Assembly (NCBI RefSeq): GCF_026247885.1
Contig: NZ_CP110921.1
Coordinates: forward strand, 3,851,501-3,915,500
Reading direction: 5' to 3'
DNA length: 64,000 nt
Origin: Methylococcus mesophilus
GTDB taxonomy: Bacteria; Pseudomonadota; Gammaproteobacteria; Methylococcales; Methylococcaceae
Under the pieces are notes generated by a model. That model ran no database searches, was not told the origin of the DNA, and worked only from the letters and a program-made list of their open reading frames with translations. Both the position numbers and the translations under genes were made by a program. Below, in pieces: positions 9,622 to 18,102 of the stretch (its first letter is position 1; each line of letters begins with the position of its first letter).

Positions 9622-9969
9622 TCAGGGCGCGGCTTTCAGATGGGTGACGGCTTCCTCGGCCGATTTCTTGGCGATGTCGGCGTGACCCATTTTCCCATGC
9701 TCGATGGCGCTGTTCAGGCTCGTGATCGCAGCGTCGTAATGGGGATTTTTCTTTTCCGCATTTGCGGCGGCGGCATGGGTCTTTGCGGCTTCCGCATGTT
9801 CCGCCACGCCCGCTGCATTGCCCGCGGCGCCGGCCGAGACCGCCGCTTCGGCGTGCTTCATCGCCTCGGCCTTGTGATCTTCCGCCGCCTGCGCCGCGCT
9901 CAGGCCGAGTATCGTGGCGAATGCCGCGGTCAGCAGCCCCTTGATGATGCCTCTGTTCGGAACGTTCAT
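9622..9969 (-). CDS. SmbP-like small periplasmic metal-binding protein
   Basis: A 115-residue protein with a signal peptide (residues 1-29, ending AAQAAEDH). The mature part is Ala/His/Glu/Lys-rich with repeated HAEAA-type units (AMKHAEAAVSAG, GVAEHAEAAKTHAAAA), spacing histidines along helices. This resembles SmbP of Nitrosomonas europaea, a periplasmic four-helix protein that binds copper and other metals. GGGAGGGAAG precedes the ATG. The gene converges with thiSG; a GC-rich inverted repeat without a T-run (9573-9598) lies between them. Confidence 0.75.
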   Translation of the reverse strand: MNVPNRGIIKGLLTAAFATILGLSAAQAAEDHKAEAMKHAEAAVSAGAAGNAAGVAEHAEAAKTHAAAANAEKKNPHYDAAITSLNSAIEHGKMGHADIAKKSAEEAVTHLKAAP

Positions 9970-10108
9970 TGTGCTTCCCTCCTCTCACGGGTGGTAAGGC
10001 TTTATTGGCGTCGGACGCACTGCACTCATGTACGCCCGACAGGAGCACGGATACCACAGTCGCTTTTCGGCGTCCACAGGAAATTTCAGGCTGCCGTTCG
10101 GAGCCGGC

Positions 10109-10126
10109 CTGTCATCCGCCTTTAAC
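10109..10126 (+). promoter_or_regulatory. candidate Pho box upstream of a PhoX-like gene
   Basis: CTGTCAT (10109-10115) is a perfect half-site. After four bases comes CTTTAAC (10120-10126), matching the second CTGTCAT half-site at four of seven positions. It lies about 80 bases before the start of the PhoX-like gene. The second half is weak. Confidence 0.35.
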
Positions 10127-10208
10127 TTCGAGCAAATAAGATCGCTCGCTCATCCAGACGGTGCAGGTCGTCCGGTACAAAGATCGTCTTATTTCGAGGA
10201 GTTTGAAG

Positions 10209-12080
10209 ATGCTGAAAAAAAGATTTCTGGCCGCGGCGGTCGGCGTGGCGCTGGCGGGTGCGGGGGCATCCCCCGTCATCGCCGCCGTCAAAGGCACGAT
10301 TCCGGTGAAGTCGGTGGAATTCATCGGGATGACTGCGCCCGAAACCGCCGAGCAACGGGCTGCAGCCTACACCACCGCCAAAGTGAAGGTCATTTTCAAG
10401 AGCGGGGGGAGCCGGGTCTACGATCTCCATTACAACGCGCTTTTCCATAACACCGACACCATCGGCGGCGTGACGGCCGGTGCGGCATACGACGTAACCG
10501 GCACCCCTTTGCTGGACTCGAACGGCAACCCGACGCTTGCCGAAACACCGGACGCGAACAGTCTGATCCGCATCCCGGCCAGGGGCGGCGACAAGCTTTT
10601 TCTGGTCACTCACTTCGAATATGACTGGCTGGACACCGCCGGTGCCGATCAGTACGGCAAGCAGCCGATGACCATGAGCCTGGCGAACATCGAGCAGGAC
10701 GGCAAGAGCGGGGAACTCTCGGTCACGGCTCTCAGGAACATCGACATGTCGGCCATCGACGGCTTGTGGATACCTTGCGCGGGTTCTCTCTCCCCCTGGA
10801 ACACCCATCTCGGCAGCGAGGAGTACGAACCGGATGCTCGCTGCCAAGTGGAAGGTTCCTGTGCCAGCGGCGCCATCGGTCTCGCAGCGATGGAGCGTTA
10901 CCTTGCGGGGACCAAGACCGCCAACGTGTACAACTACGGCATCGTGCCTGAGGTGACGGTTGGCAAGAACGGAGAAACCCAGGTCGTCGGCCATCGAGCT
11001 CTGGGCCGTATTTCCCGCGAACTGGTTCAGGTGCTGCCCGATGAACGCACGGCGATCCAGGGCGACGACGGCACCTACAACGTGTTGACCATGTTCGTGG
11101 CCGACAGGAAGCGCGATCTGTCTACGGGAACGCTGTACGCCGCAAAATGGAATCAGACCAGCGCCGAGAATGGCGGCGAAGCCGATCTGGCCTGGGTCCG
11201 TCTCGGACATTCCAGCGATGCCGAGCTGGAAGCGCTGGTGGCGAGCGGCGTGACCTTTGCCGACATCTTTGAAACCGCCCCGGTGAACAAGCTGGCCGAC
11301 GGCTCGTATGAAGCGCCTCCGGCAGGCTTCAAGCAGATCATCGCCGGCCATAACAAGGGACTGGTGGAAAACCTGAAGTTGAAACCCGGAATGGAAACCG
11401 CGGCAGCGTTCCTGGAGACACGCCGCTACGCAGCGTATATGGGAGCCACCACGGAATTCGAAAAATTCGAAGGCGTGACGGTCAATGCCCAGGACCGGAA
11501 AGTTTATCTGGCCTTGACGCGCATGAGCAGTGGGATGGAGGACAGGCCGAAGGATCCCGCCAACCACATCCGTGTCCCCAAGCTGCTGGCAGGCGCGGTA
11601 TATCAGATGGATCTCGGCTCATGGAAACTGGACAGCGATGGGCACAGGATCGACAGCAGGTACGTCGGGACTCACATGAAGGCCCTGGTGCTGGGGCAGG
11701 ATATCGCCAAGGACGCCGCAGGAAATACCGCTGCGGTTGACCGGATCGCTAATCCCGACAATCTGAAATATTCGGAAAAGATGCGTACCCTGTTCATCGG
11801 GGAGGACAGCAGCACGCTCCACGTCAACAACTTCCTGTGGGCCTACAATGTGGACTCCGGCAAGCTTTCCCGCATCCTGTCCCTGCCGGCGGGAGCTGAG
11901 AGCACGGGGCTCCAGGCGATCGATTCGTTGGGCGGCTATTCCTACATCATGAGCAATTACCAGCATGCGGGCGATTTTTCCTCCAACATCGATCCGGCCT
12001 TGAAGGGCCAGCTTGAGCCGCTGATCGACAGGTCCAAGGCAGCGGTCGGCTATCTGGGAGGCCTGCCGGCATTCAAGTAG
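10209..12080 (+). CDS. PhoX-family (DUF839) secreted phosphatase-like protein
   Basis: A 623-residue protein with a Sec-type signal peptide (MLKKRFLAAAVGVALAGAGA, cleavage near ASPVIAA). The body matches the DUF839/PhoX fold, with the hallmark segment CAGSLSPWNTHLGSEEYEPD about 180 residues from the start, and NPDNLKYSEKMRTLFIGED and NNFLWAYNVDSG near the end. PhoX proteins are calcium/iron-dependent alkaline phosphatases releasing phosphate from organic esters. The ATG at 10209 has GAGGAG upstream. A candidate Pho box and the nearby pst operon fit phosphate-starvation control. Enzymatic activity is inferred; some DUF839 proteins have no proven activity. Confidence 0.75.
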   Translation: MLKKRFLAAAVGVALAGAGASPVIAAVKGTIPVKSVEFIGMTAPETAEQRAAAYTTAKVKVIFKSGGSRVYDLHYNALFHNTDTIGGVTAGAAYDVTGTPLLDSNGNPTLAETPDANSLIRIPARGGDKLFLVTHFEYDWLDTAGADQYGKQPMTMSLANIEQDGKSGELSVTALRNIDMSAIDGLWIPCAGSLSPWNTHLGSEEYEPDARCQVEGSCASGAIGLAAMERYLAGTKTANVYNYGIVPEVTVGKNGETQVVGHRALGRISRELVQVLPDERTAIQGDDGTYNVLTMFVADRKRDLSTGTLYAAKWNQTSAENGGEADLAWVRLGHSSDAELEALVASGVTFADIFETAPVNKLADGSYEAPPAGFKQIIAGHNKGLVENLKLKPGMETAAAFLETRRYAAYMGATTEFEKFEGVTVNAQDRKVYLALTRMSSGMEDRPKDPANHIRVPKLLAGAVYQMDLGSWKLDSDGHRIDSRYVGTHMKALVLGQDIAKDAAGNTAAVDRIANPDNLKYSEKMRTLFIGEDSSTLHVNNFLWAYNVDSGKLSRILSLPAGAESTGLQAIDSLGGYSYIMSNYQHAGDFSSNIDPALKGQLEPLIDRSKAAVGYLGGLPAFK

Positions 12081-12106
12081 CCGGTATCGGCCTCGATCTG
12101 TGTAAG

Positions 12107-12131
12107 AACGCCGGGGCAACCCGGCGTTTTT
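12107..12131 (+). terminator. intrinsic terminator after the PhoX-like gene
   Basis: A perfect 9-bp stem AACGCCGGG / CCCGGCGTT with a GCAA tetraloop is followed by TTTTT. It lies between the PhoX-like stop and the end of the convergent lipoprotein gene. Confidence 0.85.
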
Positions 12132-13354
12132 CATTTTGCAATGGTGATACTGGGCGTCCCGAAGGTCGGCAAATCGGTCACCGTCATCTGGTAGAGCTGA
12201 TACAGGAGGCGGAAGGCTTCCAGATTCCACTGATGGCCGGGCTCAGGGCGCAACGAGTAGTAGCGGTCGTCGAATTCCACGGCAAGCCCCGCGGCCGACG
12301 GGCGCGAATCCGTCTCCACGATGTCGACGGTTGACACCGGGTTCTCCTTCACCGGTGGTGTCCTGGGGTCTGGGGCGACGTCATACTCCGGTTCTTCCGC
12401 AATGGAACTGCCGATGAAGCCGAGAATGCTGTGAAAGCTGCGCAAGCGGAATGTGCCGTGGATCGGGAACTCGCCGCCCGGGTAGTCTTTGCGGATATCC
12501 ACGGCGATTTCATTCGGCGGGCCGGTTTCGGCTTCCCGGTTCAAACGGATGCGCTCCGCCTCGGGCAGGTTGTCCGGATCGTAATTGGTGATCACCAGGC
12601 GTCCGGATACCTTTCTCGACAAGGTGTAACTGTTCGTCTTTGGGTCGAACTGAATTCCATAGTCTTTCTCCAGCGTCGCGAATCCTTCCGGAGTCATGGC
12701 GGGAGCCGGGAGTGTCCAGGACTGATTGAAAAAAAGCGGTTCCACGTACAGCCGGTTACGGTCCTGGATGGAGGACAAGTGCAGCACCAGGCGCCGGAAG
12801 AATGCGTAGCCGGCCCGGTCCGAGGGCTTATTAGCGTGGGCGATTTCTTCGCCGTCGCGGAACGTCCTGAACTCCTGGGCCATGAGGCGTAGTGCCATGT
12901 CGACATCCATGCCCTGGCGTAACAGCAGGGTCAGCTTGTTTTCCTGCAGCGGTGCCAGCATGCGCTTGGTAAAGGCTTCGCCCTCGACCGGTACGATGCT
13001 TACCGTCGGATTTTCGGCGACCGAACCGCCGAACACCGGCATCATCAGTCCCCCCGAGTTGCCCGTCAGGGCCGGCGTGGCGCCTGCATTGAAAGTGAAG
13101 TTATAAGTCGCTGCGATACTGGACAGGGCGGTGAAATGAATGGGCTGGTGGCGGGCGGCACGGGCGATGTTCAGTAGAATCTGCTTGTCGACGATGTCGG
13201 TCGCGGCTTCGTTATAGGCCAGGACGGCATGGTCGAGCGCCAGCGGTGCCAGGCATCCGGGAAGACTGACGGCTGCCAGTCCCAGGATACCGGCGCACGG
13301 TAGGGAGGATGCACAGGGTTTCATTTCAGTTGATGGGCGTTTTTGCAAGTTCAT
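12131..13354 (-). CDS. putative outer-membrane lipoprotein of unknown function
   Basis: A 407-residue protein with a lipobox (VSLPGC, Cys at about residue 34 from the first Met), so it is probably lipid-anchored. An internal start at 13324 (MKPCASS) would give a more typical 24-residue signal; neither has an obvious ribosome-binding site. Next comes a conserved-looking segment TDIVDKQILLNIARAARHQPIHFTALSSI, then an alternating polar/hydrophobic body without a recognised catalytic motif. A Pro/Glu-rich stretch lies near residues 320-340. I do not recognise the family. It converges with the PhoX-like gene and is divergent from the ecsC-like gene. Confidence 0.7.
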   Translation of the reverse strand: MNLQKRPSTEMKPCASSLPCAGILGLAAVSLPGCLAPLALDHAVLAYNEAATDIVDKQILLNIARAARHQPIHFTALSSIAATYNFTFNAGATPALTGNSGGLMMPVFGGSVAENPTVSIVPVEGEAFTKRMLAPLQENKLTLLLRQGMDVDMALRLMAQEFRTFRDGEEIAHANKPSDRAGYAFFRRLVLHLSSIQDRNRLYVEPLFFNQSWTLPAPAMTPEGFATLEKDYGIQFDPKTNSYTLSRKVSGRLVITNYDPDNLPEAERIRLNREAETGPPNEIAVDIRKDYPGGEFPIHGTFRLRSFHSILGFIGSSIAEEPEYDVAPDPRTPPVKENPVSTVDIVETDSRPSAAGLAVEFDDRYYSLRPEPGHQWNLEAFRLLYQLYQMTVTDLPTFGTPSITIAK

Positions 13355-13575
13355 CGCATGGGGGACGATTGACCTTGCCAGGAAGAAAGCGGGCGAAAAG
13401 TATAGCCTAAGCCATATGACGAATTGTGCGGTTCCGCCAGTGCAGCGAGGGTATCGGGAAACCTTGTGGCGACGTCATGAAATCGTCACAGCAACCTGAT
13501 AACTTAGGAATGTTCGTAAACGTATTCATGCGGATATGCCATAGGTCCGCGTTTCCCATCTTCAAAATAGCCAAT

Positions 13576-14433
13576 ATGCGTTCAGGTAAATCAAAGCGCG
13601 TGATTCCTTTCGCGCTGGCCTCGGAGGACCGCCGCGCCTTGCGTCGCGCGTTCGATCACCTTGAATACCCCAGCTTCGCGGCGAGACTGTCCAGCATCGT
13701 CGGGACTCCCATCGAAATGGCGGTGAAGTTGTTGCCTCGTTCGTGGTATACGGCGCTGCACCGCGGGGTCGAAGCCGCCGTCGCCAAGGCTCTCGACGTG
13801 GCGATCAACAGCCTGAACGACTCGGTCCGGCCGCTGACCGACCGCCGTTACCGGATGATGGGCGCGGTGTCCGGTGCCGTTGGCGGCTTTTTCGGCGGAC
13901 CGGCGCTGCTGCTGGAAATGCCGTTGACGACGGTCATCATGCTTCGCTCCATCGCCGACATCGCCAAGCAGGAAGGAGAGGACATGGAGTCGCTCGAGGG
14001 CCAACTCGCCTGCCTCGAAGTTTTTGCGATGGGAGGGCGTTCCAGCGAGGACGACGCGGCCGATACCGGCTATTACGGCCTGCGCCTCGCCTTGGAGGCG
14101 CCGGTTTCCAGCGCCGCCCGGCATATCTCGCGGCGTGGCCTGGATCGCAGGAGCGCGCCGGCGCTGGTCAATCTGATCGGCCGTATTTCCGAACGTTTTG
14201 GCCTAGTGCTTTCTGAGCGGGCTGCCGCGAAACTTATTCCCGTTGTCGGCGCCCTGGGTGGCGCATTTATCAACAACGTGTTCATTCAACACTTTCAGGA
14301 GACCGCGCGCAGCCACTTTACTATTCGTCGATTAGAGCGAAAATACTCCAGATCGCTTATCGAAGCGGAATACAAGAAGTTAAAACGCCGGCCCGGAAAA
14401 GCTTCCGTCCGGTACACTGCGTTGGCTGCCTGA
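13576..14433 (+). CDS. EcsC-family protein
   Basis: A 285-residue protein using the ATG at 13576 (MRSGKSKR); the open frame extends upstream but that part is not protein-like. The EcsC family is recognised from the centre: MGAVSGAVGGFFGGPALLLEMP, VIMLRSIADIAKQEGED, LEVFAMGGRSS and ADTGYYGLRLAL. EcsC was first named from the Bacillus ecs operon, but its biochemical role is unknown; the glycine-rich hydrophobic stretches suggest membrane association. It is followed after 10 bases by the DUF5132-like gene and then the HMA2-like gene, apparently one operon. Confidence 0.8.
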   Translation: MRSGKSKRVIPFALASEDRRALRRAFDHLEYPSFAARLSSIVGTPIEMAVKLLPRSWYTALHRGVEAAVAKALDVAINSLNDSVRPLTDRRYRMMGAVSGAVGGFFGGPALLLEMPLTTVIMLRSIADIAKQEGEDMESLEGQLACLEVFAMGGRSSEDDAADTGYYGLRLALEAPVSSAARHISRRGLDRRSAPALVNLIGRISERFGLVLSERAAAKLIPVVGALGGAFINNVFIQHFQETARSHFTIRRLERKYSRSLIEAEYKKLKRRPGKASVRYTALAA

Positions 14434-14443
14434 GGAATTTGCC

Positions 14444-14779
14444 ATGCCCCCGATCAAAGAGTTTTTCAACCAATTGCCGCCGGTCAACGAGGTTCTGAAC
14501 AACGACATTGTCAAAGGCGTTGCGATCGGTGCAGGCGTTGTGGCCTTGGCCGGTCTGGCGCTCCCCGCCGCGGCGCGGGCGGCAAGGCCCATGGCGCGGT
14601 CGACCGTCAAAGCCGCCATTCTTTTCTCGGAAAAGGGTCGGGAAATCCTGGCCGAAGCCGCTGAGAATCTCGAAGACATCGTCGCGGAAGTCAAGGCGGA
14701 GCTCGCGGCCGGCGCCACTGCTGGCGCTGTGGCCGGCGAAGCCGCGGCGGAGGCGAAAGGAGATGAGGCTGCCGACTGA
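14444..14779 (+). CDS. DUF5132-like small membrane-associated protein
   Basis: A 111-residue protein. Residues 24-45 are hydrophobic and Gly/Ala-rich (GVAIGAGVVALAGLALPAAAR), followed by a charged amphipathic helix and an Ala/Glu-rich tail. This layout, short and in front of an HMA-like gene, matches the DUF5132 family, which has no assigned function. TGAGGAAT precedes the ATG. The stop overlaps the next ATG (TGATG at 14777-14781), so translation of the two is coupled. Confidence 0.65.
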   Translation: MPPIKEFFNQLPPVNEVLNNDIVKGVAIGAGVVALAGLALPAAARAARPMARSTVKAAILFSEKGREILAEAAENLEDIVAEVKAELAAGATAGAVAGEAAAEAKGDEAAD

Positions 14780-15249
14780 TGTTGAGGGCCGAGATTGTTC
14801 ACTGCCTTCCTGGCAGGCTGAGGCTGCGCGTTGCCGAAAAGCGCGGCGATGAAGCGGCGTTAAGGGAGTTGGCGAAAAGCTTGGCCACGCATCCCGATGT
14901 GGTATCGGTTGACGTTCGTTCCCCTACCGGCGGTCTGCTGGTGGTCCATAATCTGGGAAATGCGTGGCAGCCGATAGCCCGTTACGCTGCCGAACGCAAC
15001 GTGTTTGCCGTCACGGCGTTGGCGGCGTCGGAGTCACCTCCTTCCATCGCGGAAACTACGGCGGCTGGCTTTAAGGTCATCAATCGGCGGTTTCGTCGGG
15101 CGACCGGTGGCGCGATCGATTTCCAATCCGCGATGTTTCTGACGTTCGTCGGGTTTGCGGTTCATCAGGCCCGGCAAGGCCACATGCTGGGTCCGGTGTC
15201 GACCCTGTTGCTTAATGCCTACGGTTTTTTAAAGGAGAAGGGCCGCTGA
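14779..15249 (+). CDS. HMA2-like domain protein lacking the metal-binding cysteines
   Basis: A 156-residue protein. Residues 1-70 look like a heavy-metal-associated ferredoxin-like fold of the HMA2 type, with the signature EIVHCLPGRLRLRV and the later VVSVDVRSPTGGLLVVHN. The CxxC metal-binding pair of classical HMA domains is absent. The C-terminal half has a hydrophobic segment (IDFQSAMFLTFVGFAVHQA). It is translationally coupled to the DUF5132-like gene. Such domains occur next to or inside P-type ATPases in other genomes, but no P-type ATPase is present here. The role is unknown. Confidence 0.65.
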   Translation: MLRAEIVHCLPGRLRLRVAEKRGDEAALRELAKSLATHPDVVSVDVRSPTGGLLVVHNLGNAWQPIARYAAERNVFAVTALAASESPPSIAETTAAGFKVINRRFRRATGGAIDFQSAMFLTFVGFAVHQARQGHMLGPVSTLLLNAYGFLKEKGR

Positions 15250-15328
15250 TCCTGCGCGGCCGGAGCCGGCCCGTTGCCGACACAGGCGTCGGCAATATTC
15301 TGCGAGATAGGGATATGTCGTTCAATTC

Positions 15329-16414
15329 ATGAAGTTTCTTCTGGTCTTCATCCCGCTGGCTGTCATTTTCGAGCATTTGGCCTCGGTTCCGGCGGGTTTT
15401 CGGTTCGCGGCGGCCGCTCTGGCCATCATCCCGCTGGCCGCGGCGATGGTGGACGCCACGGAACGGGTATCCCATCGGACGGGCCCGACGGTTGGCGGTT
15501 TGCTCAATGCCACTTTCGGCAACGCTCCAGAGTTGATCATCTCGCTCATGGCCCTGCGTGCGGGGCTGATCGAAGTCGTCAAGGCATCGATCGTCGGAGT
15601 CATTCTCAGCAATCTCTTGTTCGTGCTCGGGCTGGCCTTCCTGCTGGGAGGATTGCGTTTCCATGTCCAGAAGTTCAATCGGCATGGCGCGCGGATTCAG
15701 CGGGCGGTATTGATGGTCGCTGCCATCAGCATCGTGGTGCCGAGCGTATTCGACAATTTCATACCGCCGGAAATGATCGATCGCGAAGACGGCCTCAATG
15801 TCTGCGTCGCGTTGGTGCTTTTGGCGACCTATGCGATGAGCCTGGTTTTCATGCTGAAGACTCACCCCGATTATTTCGTGTCGGAAGAAGCCGCTTCGGA
15901 TGCAGATGTCGAGCCGGGCCGCACGGACGCCAAGTTAGCCGTGGCGCATCTGGCGATCTCTTCGGCAATACTCGCGATGATGAGCGAGATACTGGTCGGT
16001 TCGATCGAGGAAACCGCGGCCAGCCTCGGTATGTCGAAGGCATTCATCGGCGTGATCATTCTTGCCTTGATCGGCGGCGCTCCGGAAAGTGTGGCGGCGG
16101 TGACTGTGGCCCGCAGGAACAAGCTGGATCTCACCATGGGCATCGCTGTCGGCAGCAGCGTGCAGATTGCGCTATTCGTCGCCCCGGTGCTTGTGTTGGC
16201 CAGTTATTTCATGGCGCCCCGGCCGTTGAACCTGATGGTGGGTAATGCCGGCATCATGATCATCATGCTCCCGGTTCTGTTGCTGTCGATGCTGGTTGGA
16301 GACGGCCGGTCGAACTGGTTCAAAGGGGTGCAGCTGTTGAGTGTGTACCTCCTCATCGCGCTATTTTGCTATTTCCTCCCCGATACTCCAGGGACGTCTT
16401 TCTCCAGCCCTTGA
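15329..16414 (+). CDS. calcium/cation:proton antiporter (CAX family)
   Basis: A 361-residue inner-membrane exchanger with about eleven helices. The two inverted alpha-repeats of the CaCA superfamily are clear: GGLLNATFGNAPELIISLMA in the first half and ALIGGAPESVAAVTVARRNK in the second. An acidic loop (DADVEPGRTDAK) joins the halves, as in CAX proteins. It probably exports Ca2+ or another divalent cation in exchange for protons. It starts 79 bases after the HMA2-like gene and may belong to the same transcript. A bidirectional terminator follows. Confidence 0.88.
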   Translation: MKFLLVFIPLAVIFEHLASVPAGFRFAAAALAIIPLAAAMVDATERVSHRTGPTVGGLLNATFGNAPELIISLMALRAGLIEVVKASIVGVILSNLLFVLGLAFLLGGLRFHVQKFNRHGARIQRAVLMVAAISIVVPSVFDNFIPPEMIDREDGLNVCVALVLLATYAMSLVFMLKTHPDYFVSEEAASDADVEPGRTDAKLAVAHLAISSAILAMMSEILVGSIEETAASLGMSKAFIGVIILALIGGAPESVAAVTVARRNKLDLTMGIAVGSSVQIALFVAPVLVLASYFMAPRPLNLMVGNAGIMIIMLPVLLLSMLVGDGRSNWFKGVQLLSVYLLIALFCYFLPDTPGTSFSSP

Positions 16415-16423
16415 CGCAGCGGA

Positions 16424-16454
16424 CAAAAAAAGCGGTCCGGAGACCGCTTCTTTT
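16424..16454 (+). terminator. bidirectional intrinsic terminator
   Basis: The stem AAGCGGTC / GACCGCTT with loop CGGA is flanked by A-run and T-run. It serves both the CAX gene and the convergent PhoX-like gene. Confidence 0.85.
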
Positions 16455-16475
16455 GTGCGATGAGGAGATTCCCCG

Positions 16476-17768
16476 TCAATGGCTATGCTGTCCGGTGATC
16501 GCCATGGTCTTGTCGTTGCCCGTGGCCGAATCGTGGACGTTGACGTACAAGGTGCCGGCATCGGCGCCGAAATAGATGCCCGTACCCGTCGCCTCGGCAT
16601 CCTTCAGCGAGGCGAAAAGCTTCACGCCGCTGCTCAGGCCGTCGGCTTCCGTATGGGTATCAGCCACCCAGATGTCGCTCGGCTGAGTGTCCTCCGTGAT
16701 CCAAAGTTTCCCGTCGGGTCCCTCAGCGAGAGTTTCCGGGCGGAAGAAACCGGTGATTCCGGTCGCCGCATTTTGGGCAGGAACGTTCTTACCGACCTCG
16801 ACGAAATAGCTGGCCTTGGGCTTGTTGCCCAGCGTGATGGACAGGATTACGCCGGAACCGTCGACGCCGTCGATCCGGGGTTCGCACTTCACCGCCACGT
16901 ACAATTTTTGGCCGATCAGTTCGATGTCCTCCGGATTGCAATAGGGCGTCGCATTGGCGGCGCGAGCCGCTTCGTGCGCATCGATCCGGGCCTGTTTCAT
17001 ATTGAGCGGGACCCATTTTGCGCTGCCGGTCTGGCCCCCGGTCTTGACGCGGAGCGCGTACAGTTTGCCTTTGCTCAGGTTGCCGCGCTTTTTCGGTACG
17101 AATTTGTAAATGAAACTGTCGCGGTTCGAGCTGGACAGGTAGACGTTGCCTTTGCGGTCGAACTCGACCGCTTCGTGCCGGACCGCCCCCAGTGATGGCA
17201 GGGCCGTTACCGACTGGGCCACCGTGGGGTCGTCCTTGTTCAGCTTCAACTCGTAAACGAGGCCCCGTCTGGCATCGGGATAATCCGGATCGGGATATTG
17301 CGGCTCGTCGGTTTCCTCGGCGAACAGCAAGGACCCCCAGGGCGTCCAGGTCAAGCCGTCCAGTACCTCCCAGTCGGCGCGGGTCGCCAGCAGCCGGGTA
17401 GCGCCGGTTTCCAGGTCAACTACCGAAAGCGCTCCACCGGCGGTCCCGTCCAGATGGGCGTCCTTACCCGGATAGGTTTCATGGGTGCGGTAGAGGTAGC
17501 GGCCTGCCTGCGGGCCGGTTTCGTTCGTGACGATAAAGGCCGGCCGGTCGTTGAGCTGGTAGATGTTCAGATCGGTTTCATCCGAGACGACGCGCTGGGA
17601 ATAGCCTTCCGGAATGAGCCAGGGTACGGCGTCGAGGACCGTCTTGTCGGTCGTGGATTCGGCGTAAGCCGACGCGGGAATCGGGTCAAAGTCCATTGCT
17701 TCGGCTTTGGCTGCGCCGACGTAGCCGCATATTGCGGAAGCCGCGACGGTGGTAAGGATGTTTCGCAT
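16476..17768 (-). CDS. second PhoX-like (DUF839) secreted protein
   Basis: A 430-residue protein with a signal peptide (MRNILTTVAASAICGYVGAAKAEA). The start at 17768 is preferred because GGAGAT precedes it. Family features are LDGLTWTPWGSLLFAEETDE, corresponding to the PWGT..CEE region of PhoX, then RHEAVEFDRKGNVYLSSSNRDSFIYKF, NPEDIELIGQKLYVAVK and FFRPETLAEGPDGKLWITED. It is shorter than the PhoX-like protein at 10209 and only distantly similar to it. It may be a calcium-dependent phosphatase or another beta-propeller hydrolase. No Pho box was found upstream. Confidence 0.7.
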   Translation of the reverse strand: MRNILTTVAASAICGYVGAAKAEAMDFDPIPASAYAESTTDKTVLDAVPWLIPEGYSQRVVSDETDLNIYQLNDRPAFIVTNETGPQAGRYLYRTHETYPGKDAHLDGTAGGALSVVDLETGATRLLATRADWEVLDGLTWTPWGSLLFAEETDEPQYPDPDYPDARRGLVYELKLNKDDPTVAQSVTALPSLGAVRHEAVEFDRKGNVYLSSSNRDSFIYKFVPKKRGNLSKGKLYALRVKTGGQTGSAKWVPLNMKQARIDAHEAARAANATPYCNPEDIELIGQKLYVAVKCEPRIDGVDGSGVILSITLGNKPKASYFVEVGKNVPAQNAATGITGFFRPETLAEGPDGKLWITEDTQPSDIWVADTHTEADGLSSGVKLFASLKDAEATGTGIYFGADAGTLYVNVHDSATGNDKTMAITGQHSH

Positions 17769-17970
17769 CAAATATCTCCGCTGTTGTCTTTCTTGGCAGC
17801 CTTCCATTGTTCCCAAAATGAAAAACGCGCTACGGTGAAAAGGGTTGGCTGATACGAAGGGATTAGATTGGGTATTCCGGGAAACGTTCCGCTGTTGTGT
17901 GGGCAGTTGGCGTGCGGCCCGGAAACGAAGAGGATGCGACGCCGAACCGACCGCTCGCTGTGAGTCGATG

Positions 17971-18044
17971 TGGAGCGGGTGATGGGAATCGAACCCACGC
18001 TATCTGCTTGGGAAGCAGAAGTTCTACCATTGAACTACACCCGC
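17971..18044 (-). tRNA. tRNA-Gly(CCC)
   Basis: A full cloverleaf reads on the minus strand: acceptor stem GCGGGTG paired with CACCCGC, D-arm with TTCAATGGTAGAA, anticodon stem TCTGC/GCAGA with loop TTCCCAA (anticodon CCC, plus-strand GGG at 18010-18012), T-arm GGTTCGATTCC, and an encoded 3' CCA. It is close to E. coli glyU. Confidence 0.96.
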
Positions 18045-18102
18045 CCTTTGCGGAGGCCAACAGTAGCATTGTAGGGCGTCCCTGGCAATCTTCTTGCACC
18101 GT

